DNA from: Sphingopyxis macrogoltabida
GTDB lineage: Bacteria > Pseudomonadota > Alphaproteobacteria > Sphingomonadales > Sphingomonadaceae
Direction: 5' to 3'
NCBI RefSeq assembly: GCF_001314325.1
Contig: NZ_CP009429.1
Coordinates: forward strand, 3,224,501-3,288,500
DNA: 64,000 nucleotides
A model generated the notes under the pieces. The model searched no databases. It saw nothing but the letters and a program-made list of their open reading frames with translations, and had not been told where the DNA came from. Shown piece by piece: positions 34,551-42,476 of the stretch. Within the stretch, counting starts at the first letter, position 1. Each line of letters starts with the position of its first letter. A program made the translations under genes and the position numbers.

Positions 34551-36079
34551 GCCGTCACCTCCTGACGCCAATCCGCGGCGATCGCGACCCGGTCGAGCTT
34601 GCCGTTCGGGTTGCGCGGCAGTTCATCCCGCCATTCGACCACCTGCGGCTGCATGAAATTGGGAAGGTTCTGGCGCAAATAGGCCGCCAACCCTTCCCCA
34701 TCAGCAACCCCGTCCTTGCCGCGCACGATCAGGATGATCGCGGCGCCCAGCCGCTCGTCGGGGATACCAAACGCGACCGCCTCATAGACAAGCCCCGAAG
34801 CCACCGCGACATCCTCGACCTCGGTCGGACTGACGCGATTGCCCGCGGTCTTGATCATCGCATCGTCGCGGCCGACGAAATAAAGGAGATGGTTGGCATC
34901 GCGGCGCACCGTGTCGCCCGACCAGACCGCCATGCCGCCATATTGCGACGCACGCGGCGCCGGCTTGAAGCGCTGCGCGGTCCGCTCCGCGTCCTGCCAA
35001 TAGCCCTTGGCGACCAGCGGCCCGCAATGGACGAGTTCGCCCGGCTCCTCGTCGGCGGTGATCGTCCCGTCGGGGCGGCACACCAAAATTTCCGCATGGG
35101 GGATCGCGCGGCCCATCGAGGTCGGATGGTCGGCGACGAATTTCGGATCGAGATAAGTCGACCGGAACGCCTCGGTCAGCCCATACATCGGATAGATATC
35201 GGCGCTGGGGAACGTCGCCCGCATCGCGTCGATCAGCGAAGGCGTCAGCGCGCCGCCGCTGTTCGTCAATCGCCGCAGCGATCCGGCGGTTTCGGCAGGC
35301 CAATCGCTTTCGACGAGCTGGACCCAGAGCGGCGGCACGCCGGCAAGCGTCGTCGCGCCGTGCCGCGCGACCGCCTTCACGACGTCACGCGGGGTGAGGT
35401 AGTCGAGCGGCGCGACCCCGCCGCCGGCAAACCAGGTCGAGAGCAACTGGTTCTGCCCGTAATCGAAGCTCAGCGGCAGCACCGCAAGCACACGATCTTC
35501 GGGAGCCAGTTTCAGATAGGATGCGACGCTTTCGGCGCCGAGCCACAAATTGGCATGGCTCAGCATCACGCCCTTCGGCCGCCCCGTCGAACCGCTGGTA
35601 TAAAGGATCGCCGCCAGATCGTCGGGTTCGGCGAGCGAGAGCGGCAACCCCTGCCCTCCCGAATCAATCACTTCCTCGGCGACCTTCAAATCCCGCACCG
35701 CGCATTCATCCAGCCGCGTGTCGCCGAGCATATCGGCGCGTGCACCGTTGGTGACTAGCAGCTTCGCGCCACTATCGGCAAGGATATGCGCAACCTGCGC
35801 CCCCTTGAGCAGCGGATTCACCGGCACATGGATCAGCCCGGCGCGCGCCGCGGCGAGCGGCATCATGCACGCGAGCCGCGTCTTCGCGCTCCAGCTCGCG
35901 ACGCGCTCGCCCGGGCCGCCCGCCTGTTCGAGCAGCCATGATGCGAGCCGCCCGACACCGGCGTCGAGTTCGGCAAAGCGCGTTACCTTGTCGCCGATCA
36001 GCAGCGCAGCCGCATCCGGCGCGCCGCAGCGGGCGAGATGATCGATCGGATGCGAGGGCGGTTTTGCGGCTTTGGTCAT
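34547..36079 (-). CDS. XrtA-associated acyl-CoA ligase (AMP-forming)
   Basis: A 510-residue member of the ANL superfamily (TIGR03098 type). The AMP-binding motif ILYTSGSTGRPKGV, the later YGLTEAF, and the C-terminal catalytic Lys region GKLDR are all present. It should activate a carboxylic or amino acid, possibly loading it onto the acyl carrier protein encoded at 37113. It is the first gene of the minus-strand unit, and only 35 bases separate its ATG from the divergent GNAT gene. The two promoters must therefore overlap or reach into coding sequence. Confidence 0.9.
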   Translation of the reverse strand: MTKAAKPPSHPIDHLARCGAPDAAALLIGDKVTRFAELDAGVGRLASWLLEQAGGPGERVASWSAKTRLACMMPLAAARAGLIHVPVNPLLKGAQVAHILADSGAKLLVTNGARADMLGDTRLDECAVRDLKVAEEVIDSGGQGLPLSLAEPDDLAAILYTSGSTGRPKGVMLSHANLWLGAESVASYLKLAPEDRVLAVLPLSFDYGQNQLLSTWFAGGGVAPLDYLTPRDVVKAVARHGATTLAGVPPLWVQLVESDWPAETAGSLRRLTNSGGALTPSLIDAMRATFPSADIYPMYGLTEAFRSTYLDPKFVADHPTSMGRAIPHAEILVCRPDGTITADEEPGELVHCGPLVAKGYWQDAERTAQRFKPAPRASQYGGMAVWSGDTVRRDANHLLYFVGRDDAMIKTAGNRVSPTEVEDVAVASGLVYEAVAFGIPDERLGAAIILIVRGKDGVADGEGLAAYLRQNLPNFMQPQVVEWRDELPRNPNGKLDRVAIAADWRQEVTA

Positions 36080-36114
36080 CGGCTGTTAGGAGACTGGTGA
36101 TAGAGGCCCGCACC

Positions 36115-37116
36115 ATGCAAGGGAACGGTGAACATCCCGCTAATGATAGCAAAGTGGCGGCGGATGCGCGCGCTGCGGGCTTTGCCTCGCCCTTCGACCG
36201 CGGCGAATGGTTCGACCTGCTCGAGACGCATGGTTTTGCGGGCGCGGGACGTATCGATGCTCGCGGCACCAGCGATGGCGTCAGCGCCTGGCTGCCGCTT
36301 CGCCGCGAAGGACCGGGGCGTTTCGCGGGTCTCACCAACTGGTACAGCTTCTCGATCCGTCCGCTTTTCAGCGGTTCCGGGGATCGCGCCGCCGCGCTCG
36401 CCGACCTGTTCGGCAAGCTGCGCGAACAGGCGGCGCGCCTGTCGCTCTATCCCGTGCCCGATGCCGACCGCGCCGCGATCGCCGATGCGCTGCGTACTGC
36501 CGGCTGGTGGGTGAAAGCCCTTCCCGCAGGCGACCGCCACTGGCTCGACCTCTCCGATATGGATCATGATGGCTGGTGGGACAGCCGCCCCGGCGCGCTC
36601 AAGAATACGGTGAAGCGCAAGGCGAAGAAGGGCGTCGTCGATATCGCGCTGTTCGACGTCTTCGATGCGGACGCATGGGCCGCCTATGAGCAAATCTATG
36701 CCGCAAGCTGGAAACCCGAGGAAGGCGACCCCGCGCTGCTGCGCGCCTTTGCCGAGGCCGAGAGCGCGCGCGGCGCCTTTCGCATGGGGCTCGCACGGAT
36801 CGCGGGCGAGCCGGTGGCGGCGCAATATTGGACGGTCGAGGACGGCTCCGCTTTCATCCACAAGCTGGCGCATGTCGAAGACAGCCTGAAGGCCTCGCCC
36901 GGCACCTTGCTGTCGGCCGCGCTCTTCCGCCATGTGATCGAGGTCGACGGCGTCCGGCGCGTCGATTTCGGCACCGGCAACGACGCCTACAAGCGCGACT
37001 GGATGAACCGCCACGAACCGCTGTGGCGGATCGAGGCTTTCAATCCGTCGCGCATCGCGGCATGGGGTCCGGCGTTGAAGGCCTTTGGCCGCTCCATGCT
37101 GGGGAAAGATACGTGA
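36115..37116 (+). CDS. GNAT family acyltransferase of the XrtA locus
   Basis: A 333-residue protein of the long GNAT (Acetyltransf_6) class. It has GALKNTVKRKAKKG and the C-terminal VRRVDFGTGNDAYKRDWM. It probably transfers an acyl group, perhaps from the acyl carrier protein whose gene overlaps its stop by four bases (GTGA). ATG 36115 has AGAGG eight bases upstream; a GTG at 36097 is a weaker alternative. It heads the plus-strand half of the XrtA locus (GNAT, ACP, two hydrolases). Neither donor nor acceptor can be fixed from sequence. Confidence 0.85.
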   Translation: MQGNGEHPANDSKVAADARAAGFASPFDRGEWFDLLETHGFAGAGRIDARGTSDGVSAWLPLRREGPGRFAGLTNWYSFSIRPLFSGSGDRAAALADLFGKLREQAARLSLYPVPDADRAAIADALRTAGWWVKALPAGDRHWLDLSDMDHDGWWDSRPGALKNTVKRKAKKGVVDIALFDVFDADAWAAYEQIYAASWKPEEGDPALLRAFAEAESARGAFRMGLARIAGEPVAAQYWTVEDGSAFIHKLAHVEDSLKASPGTLLSAALFRHVIEVDGVRRVDFGTGNDAYKRDWMNRHEPLWRIEAFNPSRIAAWGPALKAFGRSMLGKDT

Positions 37117-37379
37117 CCGATCACATCAATGTCGATGCCACCTTGCGCGCGCTGCTCGCCGATGTTCTCGGCCTCGGCGAAGAGCGCGCCGCCGCGCTGA
37201 CCGCCGACAGCGGCCTCTTCGGCGAGCTGCCCGAGTTCGATTCGATGGCGGTCGCAACGGTGCTCACCGAGATGGAGGACCGCCTCGGCATCCTCATCGA
37301 CGATGACGAGATCGACGGCGAAATCTTTGAAACCTACGGCAATCTCCTCGCCTTCTCCGAACGCAAGGTCGCCGGCTGA
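37113..37379 (+). CDS. Acyl carrier protein of the XrtA locus
   Basis: An 88-residue carrier protein. The phosphopantetheine attachment Ser44 lies in PEFDSMAVATVL and the body is acidic and helical, as in ACPs. The start is GTG 37113, overlapping the GNAT stop as GTGA and preceded by GGGGAAAG. In XrtA loci such an ACP accompanies the acyl ligase, decarboxylase and small hydrolases. It probably carries the activated group that the GNAT transfers. It is not the fatty-acid-synthesis ACP, judged by context and divergent sequence. Confidence 0.9.
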   Translation: MTDHINVDATLRALLADVLGLGEERAAALTADSGLFGELPEFDSMAVATVLTEMEDRLGILIDDDEIDGEIFETYGNLLAFSERKVAG

Positions 37380-37384
37380 GGCGG

Positions 37385-38065
37385 ATGCGGAGCGGCATGG
37401 GCGAACAGCAGCTCCGCTTCGATCCCGCCGGGGTACCGCGCGCGACGATCCTGATCGTCCCGCCGCTGTTCGAGGAAGCGAACCGCACCCGCCGCACGCT
37501 GGTGCTCGCGATGCGCGCACTCGCGGTGGACGGATATGCGGCGCTCCTCCCCGACCTCCCCGGACAGAATGAAAGCCTCGTGCCGCTCGCCGATGTCGAC
37601 CTCGCCCGCTGGCAGGATGCGCTTGCCGAGGTGACGGCGGCCATCGACGGTCCCGTAATCATCGCCTCGATCCGTGGCGGTGCGTTGATCGATCATCGGG
37701 CGAAGGGGACCGCATGGTGGCGCCTCGCTCCCGCCGGCGGCGCCTCGCTGCTCCGCACGCTGATGCGCGCACGCGTATCGGCCGACCGCGAGGCGGGGCT
37801 GGCTACCTCGCTCGAAAGCCTTCAGACCGAAGCGAAGGCCGCGCCGCTGCTGCTCGCCGGCAACCGCCTGTCGCCCGCGATGACGGAGCAGCTCGGTGCA
37901 GCCGAGGCCCAGCCCGTCAGCCCGCTGCGCAGCATCGGGCTCGGCGCCGACGGCATTGCCGGAACCCCGCTCTGGCTCCGCGCCGAGCCGGGCGAGGATG
38001 GCGCGATGGCGCAAGCCATTGCGGCCGATATCTCGGAATGGAGCCGGTCATGCGGCATCGGCTGA
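37385..38065 (+). CDS. Exosortase-A-associated hydrolase 2
   Basis: A 226-residue alpha/beta-hydrolase-like protein of the TIGR03101 type. It starts after PRATILIVPPLFEEANRTRR and contains LLPDLPGQNES. The usual GxSxG elbow is degenerate (IIASIRGGAL), so catalysis by a serine is uncertain. It follows the ACP gene by five bases and overlaps hydrolase 1 by 16 bases, so the three are one unit. It may act as a thioesterase-like partner of the ACP, which is inference from context. Confidence 0.86.
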   Translation: MRSGMGEQQLRFDPAGVPRATILIVPPLFEEANRTRRTLVLAMRALAVDGYAALLPDLPGQNESLVPLADVDLARWQDALAEVTAAIDGPVIIASIRGGALIDHRAKGTAWWRLAPAGGASLLRTLMRARVSADREAGLATSLESLQTEAKAAPLLLAGNRLSPAMTEQLGAAEAQPVSPLRSIGLGADGIAGTPLWLRAEPGEDGAMAQAIAADISEWSRSCGIG

Positions 38066-38841
38066 CCTTTGCCTGCGACGGCGCCATGCTCGCCGCGACG
38101 CTCGACGAAGCCCCGGGGACGACCGGCCTGCTGATCGTCTCGGGTGGCAATGAAATCCGCAGCGGCGCGCACCGCGGCATGGCGATGCTCGCCGGGCGGG
38201 TCGCGGCCGCCGGCTATCCGGTGTTCCGCTTCGATCGCCGCGGCATCGGCGACAGCGAAGGCGCCAACGGCGGCTATACGAGCAACGCGCCCGATATCGC
38301 CGCCGCGATTGCGGCATTTCGCAACGCGGCGCCGCAGCTCACCCGCATCGCCGCCTTCGGCAATTGCGATGCCGCCAGTGCTCTGCTGCTCCATCAGCCG
38401 CTTCCCATCGATGCCCTGATCCTCGCCAACCCATGGACCTATGAGAGCGACGAAGCCGAGGCGGACGAGCCGGCATTACCCCCGGCCTCGGCGATCCGCG
38501 CGCGCTATCTGTCGCGGCTGAAGGACCCGAAGAGCTTGCTGCGGCTGTTCAAGGGCGAAATCGATATCGGCAAACTCTTCCGCGGCCTTTCGGCGCTTGG
38601 GAAACCAGCGGCACCCGCCGCCCCGGACGGCCTGCCGGCGCGCCTCGACGCGGCGCTTGCCGGCGTGGCCTGTCCCGCGACGATCCTGCTCGCGACCGGT
38701 GACCGGACGGCGCAAGCGTTTATCGAAAACTGCCGGACCGACAGCTTGTCGATCGAACGCCTCGCCAGCCCGTCGCACAGCTTCGCCGGCGACGATGCCG
38801 ACTGGCTATTCCAGCGGATTCTCGGCGCCCTCGCGGGCTAG
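38050..38841 (+). CDS. Exosortase-A-associated hydrolase 1
   Basis: A 263-residue alpha/beta hydrolase of the TIGR03100 type, with SGGNEIRSGAHRGM, FRFDRRGIGDSEG and an elbow FGNCDAASA. The usual nucleophile Ser is replaced by Cys or Asp at the elbow, as in this family. ATG 38050 is chosen because GGAG lies six bases before it; ATG 38038 is possible. Its stop codon shares the bases CTAG with the stop of trxB on the other strand, so the two transcripts converge with no gap. Confidence 0.88.
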   Translation: MRHRLTFACDGAMLAATLDEAPGTTGLLIVSGGNEIRSGAHRGMAMLAGRVAAAGYPVFRFDRRGIGDSEGANGGYTSNAPDIAAAIAAFRNAAPQLTRIAAFGNCDAASALLLHQPLPIDALILANPWTYESDEAEADEPALPPASAIRARYLSRLKDPKSLLRLFKGEIDIGKLFRGLSALGKPAAPAAPDGLPARLDAALAGVACPATILLATGDRTAQAFIENCRTDSLSIERLASPSHSFAGDDADWLFQRILGALAG

Positions 38842-39803
38842 GCGTCGACCAGCGCGTGATATTCGGCCTCGGCGAGGAAGCGCTCGGCGTCGAGCGCGGC
38901 CATACAGCCCATGCCCGCCGCGGTCACCGCCTGCCGGTAGACCTTGTCGGTGACATCGCCCGCCGCGAACACCCCCGGGATGCTGGTAAGCGAAGTTCCC
39001 GGTGTGACCTCCAGATAGCCGTCGGCGTCGAGCGGCAGCTTGCCCTTGAACAACTCGGTCGACGGGCTGTGGCCGATTGCGACGAAGCCACCGTCGGTCG
39101 GCTCGTGGCTTGCTTCGCCGGTTACCGTGTCGATCAGGTCGACGCCGACGAGGCCTGAAACGCCCTCACCCGCGACGAAACGGTCGACGCGCTTGTTCCA
39201 CAGCACCTTGATCTTCGGATTGGCGTGCAACCGGTCCTGCAAAATCTTCTCGGCGCGCAGATGATCGCGGCGGTGGATCAGCGTCACGTCGTCGCTATGG
39301 TTGGTGAGGTAAAGCGCCTCCTCGACCGCGGTGTTGCCGCCGCCGATCACCACGACCTTCTTGCCGCGATAGAAGAAGCCGTCGCAGGTCGCGCAGGCCG
39401 ACACGCCCTTGCCGCCCAGTTCCTGCTCGCCCTCGACGCCCAGCCACTTGGCCTGCGCGCCAGTCGCGATCACCAGCGTTTCGGCCATGTAGACGTCGCC
39501 GCCGTCGCCGGTCAGCTTGAAGGGGCGCTGCGACAGGTCGACGTCGACGATGGTGTCCCAGATCATGCTGGTGCCGACATGCGTCGCCTGCGCGGTCATC
39601 TGTTCCATCAGCCACGGACCCTGGATCACCTCGGCGAAACCCGGATAATTTTCGACGTCGGTGGTGATCGTAAGCTGGCCGCCCGGCTGCAGCCCCTGCA
39701 CGACGATGGGCATCATGCCCGCGCGCGCAGCATAGATGGCGGCGGAAAGGCCGGCCGGGCCCGAGCCGAGGATGAGCATCTTGGTGTGGTGAACGGCGGC
39801 CAT
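38838..39803 (-). CDS. trxB: Thioredoxin-disulfide reductase
   Basis: A 321-residue flavoprotein of the normal bacterial TrxB size. The FAD site is GSGPAGLSAAIYAARAG, the redox-active pair Cys137/Cys140 sits in ACATCDG, and the NADPH site is GGGNTAVEEALYL. It reduces thioredoxin in the cytoplasm with NADPH. ATG 39803 has AAGGAAG four bases upstream; upstream in-frame codons are not supported. It is monocistronic, between the converging hydrolase gene and a divergent methyltransferase. Confidence 0.96.
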   Translation of the reverse strand: MAAVHHTKMLILGSGPAGLSAAIYAARAGMMPIVVQGLQPGGQLTITTDVENYPGFAEVIQGPWLMEQMTAQATHVGTSMIWDTIVDVDLSQRPFKLTGDGGDVYMAETLVIATGAQAKWLGVEGEQELGGKGVSACATCDGFFYRGKKVVVIGGGNTAVEEALYLTNHSDDVTLIHRRDHLRAEKILQDRLHANPKIKVLWNKRVDRFVAGEGVSGLVGVDLIDTVTGEASHEPTDGGFVAIGHSPSTELFKGKLPLDADGYLEVTPGTSLTSIPGVFAAGDVTDKVYRQAVTAAGMGCMAALDAERFLAEAEYHALVDA

Positions 39804-39899
39804 GATCTTCCTTTGCAGCGCACTGTACGGACAAGCACAGATGGGTGTTGCCAACCGCGCTAGCAAGGGTCACCTTCCGCGCCAAGGGGAGTCGGAAAA

Positions 39900-40526
39900 A
39901 TGGCGAGCTGGTGGGAACGTCATGGGGTGCCGCGGCTGATCAAATGCGCCTGCTCGCAGGGGCAGATCATGAAGCTGCGCAGCAAGATCGTGCCGCACGC
40001 ACAGGGCGACGTCCTCGAACTCGGCTGCGGCGGCGGCATCAACATGGAATTTTACGATCCTTCGCGGATCGCGAGCTTCACCGGGCTCGACCCCTCGCCC
40101 GAATTGCTGGCGATGAGCCGCGCGGCGGCGCAGGCGCGCGGCATGACCGCCGACATCCGGGGCGGCGTCGGCGAAGCGATGCCGTTCGAAAGCGCGCGCT
40201 TCGACACCATCGTCACCACCTTCACCCTCTGCTCGGTCGCCGACCAGGCCGCGGTGCTCGCCGAGATCCGCCGCGTGCTGAAGCCCGGCGGCACCGCCCT
40301 GTTCCTCGAACATGGCGGAGCGCCTGACCCGGGCGTCGCGAAATGGCAGCGCCGAATCGAGCCCTTGTGGAAGCGGATCGGCGGCAATTGCCACCTGACC
40401 CGGCCGATCGCCGACGCCTATGAACGCGCGGGGTTTGCGGTCGACCGGCAAGCCGCCGCCTATGTACCTAAAACGCCCCGCCCCTTCGGCTGGACCGAAT
40501 ATGGCGCGGCCCGCCCGCTGCGTTGA
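39900..40526 (+). CDS. Class I SAM-dependent methyltransferase
   Basis: A 208-residue methyltransferase. SAM-binding motif I is VLELGCGGGINMEFY, the acidic residue after strand 2 lies in TGLDPSPELL, and the motif RVLKPGGTALFLEHG follows. It resembles the UbiE/METTL7-like group, whose substrates are small molecules or lipids. The start is ATG 39900 with GGGGAG upstream. It stands alone, divergent from trxB and convergent with ridA. The substrate is not predictable. Confidence 0.88.
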   Translation: MASWWERHGVPRLIKCACSQGQIMKLRSKIVPHAQGDVLELGCGGGINMEFYDPSRIASFTGLDPSPELLAMSRAAAQARGMTADIRGGVGEAMPFESARFDTIVTTFTLCSVADQAAVLAEIRRVLKPGGTALFLEHGGAPDPGVAKWQRRIEPLWKRIGGNCHLTRPIADAYERAGFAVDRQAAAYVPKTPRPFGWTEYGAARPLR

Positions 40527-40559
40527 TCCGCCGCTTCGCAACGCTCTCCCCGGTAATGG

Positions 40560-40952
40560 TCAGCCGGGAATGCGGGCGATGACCTTGATCTCGAAGTCGA
40601 AGCCGGCAAGCCAGTTAACGCCGATCGCGGTCCAGTTCGGATAAGGCGCCTGCGGAAAGGTTTCGCTTTTGATCTTCATGATCGTTCCGAACTGATTTTC
40701 GGGATCGGTATGGAATGTCGTCACGTCGACGATATCGTCGAGCCCGCATCCGCCCGCCTGCAGAGTTGCCTTGAGATTCGCGAACGCCAGGCGGACCTGC
40801 GCCTCGAAATCGGGCTCGGGCGAACCATCGCTGCGGCTGCCGACCATCCCGGATACGAAGAGGAGATCGCCCGATCTGATCGCGGCGGAATAGGTCTGCG
40901 ACGTATAGAGGTCATGCCGACCGGCAGGGAAGACAGGGTCACGCTGAGTCAT
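40560..40952 (-). CDS. RidA/YjgF family protein
   Basis: A 130-residue RidA-type protein with GDLLFVSGMVGS near the N terminus and a C-terminal FEIKVIARIPG. Trimeric RidA proteins deaminate reactive enamine/imine intermediates; many relatives act on other substrates. The C terminus lacks the clear catalytic Arg context of canonical RidA, so it may be one of the Rid subfamilies. ATG 40952 has AAAGGAG upstream. It diverges from a TetR-type regulator, with palindromic operators in the 143-base gap, so it is the likely target of that repressor. Confidence 0.86.
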   Translation of the reverse strand: MTQRDPVFPAGRHDLYTSQTYSAAIRSGDLLFVSGMVGSRSDGSPEPDFEAQVRLAFANLKATLQAGGCGLDDIVDVTTFHTDPENQFGTIMKIKSETFPQAPYPNWTAIGVNWLAGFDFEIKVIARIPG

Positions 40953-41020
40953 GAGGAATTCTCCTTTGCGGGGCGCTCGAAAGCAATGCCAAGGGGTTGA
41001 ATGTCGATTGGACATTTTTC

Positions 41021-41078
41021 ATATACGGGACGTATATAGAATTCCTGTGGCGGCGTTCAAGTGACATACGCTGCGTAT
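41021..41078. promoter_or_regulatory. Two palindromic operators between ridA-like and tetR-like genes
   Basis: ATATACG-GGA-CGTATAT at 41021-41037 and ATACG-CTG-CGTAT at 41066-41078 share the half-site ATACG with a three-base spacer. Their centres lie 43 bases apart, about four helix turns. They sit between the divergent starts at 40952 and 41096, the usual place for TetR-family sites. Confidence 0.65.
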
Positions 41079-41095
41079 TTGAAATGGAGTCCATC

Positions 41096-41692
41096 ATGGC
41101 TGCGCGGCGCCGGGCGGAAACAATGGAAGAAAACCGCGGCAAACTGATTGCCGCCGGACGCAAAGCCTTTGCGTCCGAAGGCTTTGCGGCAGCGTCGATG
41201 GACGAACTGACCGCATCCGTCGGCCTGACGCGCGGCGCGCTATACCATAATTTCGGCGACAAGCAGGGGCTGCTCGCGGCGGTCGTGGCGGAAGTCGATG
41301 GCGAAATGGCGGCGCGAGCCCGGGCCGCCAGCGCCGATGCGGGAGATGACTGGGAGCGCCTCCTCGCCGAAGGCGAAGCCTATATCGCGATGGCGCTTGA
41401 TCCCGAGGTCCGACGGATCGTGCTCCTCGACGGCCCCGCCTTTCTGGGTGACCCGTCGCACTGGCCCAGCCAGAACGCCTGTCTGGAGGCAACGAAGCAA
41501 GTCGTCGAAAAATTGATTGCCGACGCTGTCATGAAGAGCGTCGATATCGAAGCCGCCGCCCGCCTCCTCTGCGGTGCAGCGCTGAATGCCGCCCTGTGGG
41601 TCGCGGCCAGCGACGATCCGCAATCGGTCCTGCCCAAGGCCGTCGGCGCCTTTCGCCTCATGGCAGAGGGTTTTCTCTCGCGGGAAGGCTGA
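41096..41692 (+). CDS. TetR/AcrR family transcriptional regulator
   Basis: A 198-residue regulator with an N-terminal helix-turn-helix (FAAASMDELTASVGLTRGALYHNF) split by the usual short turn, and a helical ligand-binding domain. ATG 41096 has GGAG six bases upstream. It probably represses itself and the divergent ridA-like gene through the two ATACG palindromes between them. The ligand is unknown; a reactive amine or imine metabolite would fit the RidA partner, but that is inference. Confidence 0.9.
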   Translation: MAARRRAETMEENRGKLIAAGRKAFASEGFAAASMDELTASVGLTRGALYHNFGDKQGLLAAVVAEVDGEMAARARAASADAGDDWERLLAEGEAYIAMALDPEVRRIVLLDGPAFLGDPSHWPSQNACLEATKQVVEKLIADAVMKSVDIEAAARLLCGAALNAALWVAASDDPQSVLPKAVGAFRLMAEGFLSREG

Positions 41693-41710
41693 TTTTTCCC
41701 GCGCGCTCGG

Positions 41711-42448
41711 TCAAGTGACCGGCTCCTCCTTCTCGCCGACCTCGACGAGGCCGTGACCGACGCTCACCCGTTCGTCGAAGACGAAACAGCTCCCGTGCCA
41801 GCGGCTCTCGGTCTCGGGCACCTGTTCGAGATAGGCGAGAATGCCGCCCTTCAGATGCACCACATCCTCGACGCCCTCGCTGCGCAGGAAGGCGGTCGAT
41901 TTCTCGCAGCGGATGCCGCCGGTACAGAACATCGCGATGCGCTTGCCTGCGAACTCGGCAGCATGGGCACGCCACCAGTCCGGGAAATCGCCGAAGCTTC
42001 GGGTCTGCGGGTCGACCGCGCCGGAAAAGCTGCCGTAGCCGACCTCGAACCCGTTGCGCGTGTCGATCAGCACCGTATCGGGATCGTCGACCAGCGCGTT
42101 CCAGTCGGCGGGATCGACATAGGGCGCCGCATTGCGTGCGGGGTCGAGCCCGGGCACCTTCATCGTCACGATTTCCTTCTTCAGCCGGACCTTCATGCGC
42201 TGGAAGGGCATCGCGGCGGCGGAAGAATATTTGACGTCGAGGCCGGCGCAATCGGGCAGCGCCCGGATATGGGCGATCACCGCGGCTACTCCTTCCGCGC
42301 TGGCCGCGACCGTGCCGTTGATACCTTCGCGCGCCAACAGCAGCGTGCCCTTGACCTCATGCGTAGCGCAAAGGTCGAGCAACGGCTGGCGCAGCGCGGC
42401 GGGGTCGTCGAACGGCGCGAAACGATAAAGGGCGGCAACCTGGAACAT
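41711..42448 (-). CDS. trhO: tRNA uridine(34) hydroxylase (rhodanese type)
   Basis: A 245-residue protein of the TrhO/YceA family. An N-terminal UPF0176 domain (ALYRFAPFDDP, GTLLLAREGINGTVA) is followed by a rhodanese domain with the catalytic loop FCTGGIRCEKS. In known bacteria it oxidises uridine 34 of some tRNAs to 5-hydroxyuridine using oxygen. The start is ATG 42448. It follows the GMC oxidoreductase by 28 bases on the same strand, but no functional link is evident. It converges with the TetR gene across 18 bases. Confidence 0.92.
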   Translation of the reverse strand: MFQVAALYRFAPFDDPAALRQPLLDLCATHEVKGTLLLAREGINGTVAASAEGVAAVIAHIRALPDCAGLDVKYSSAAAMPFQRMKVRLKKEIVTMKVPGLDPARNAAPYVDPADWNALVDDPDTVLIDTRNGFEVGYGSFSGAVDPQTRSFGDFPDWWRAHAAEFAGKRIAMFCTGGIRCEKSTAFLRSEGVEDVVHLKGGILAYLEQVPETESRWHGSCFVFDERVSVGHGLVEVGEKEEPVT

Positions 42449-42476
42449 CGCGGCGGCATGTAGGCGCGATCGGCGC

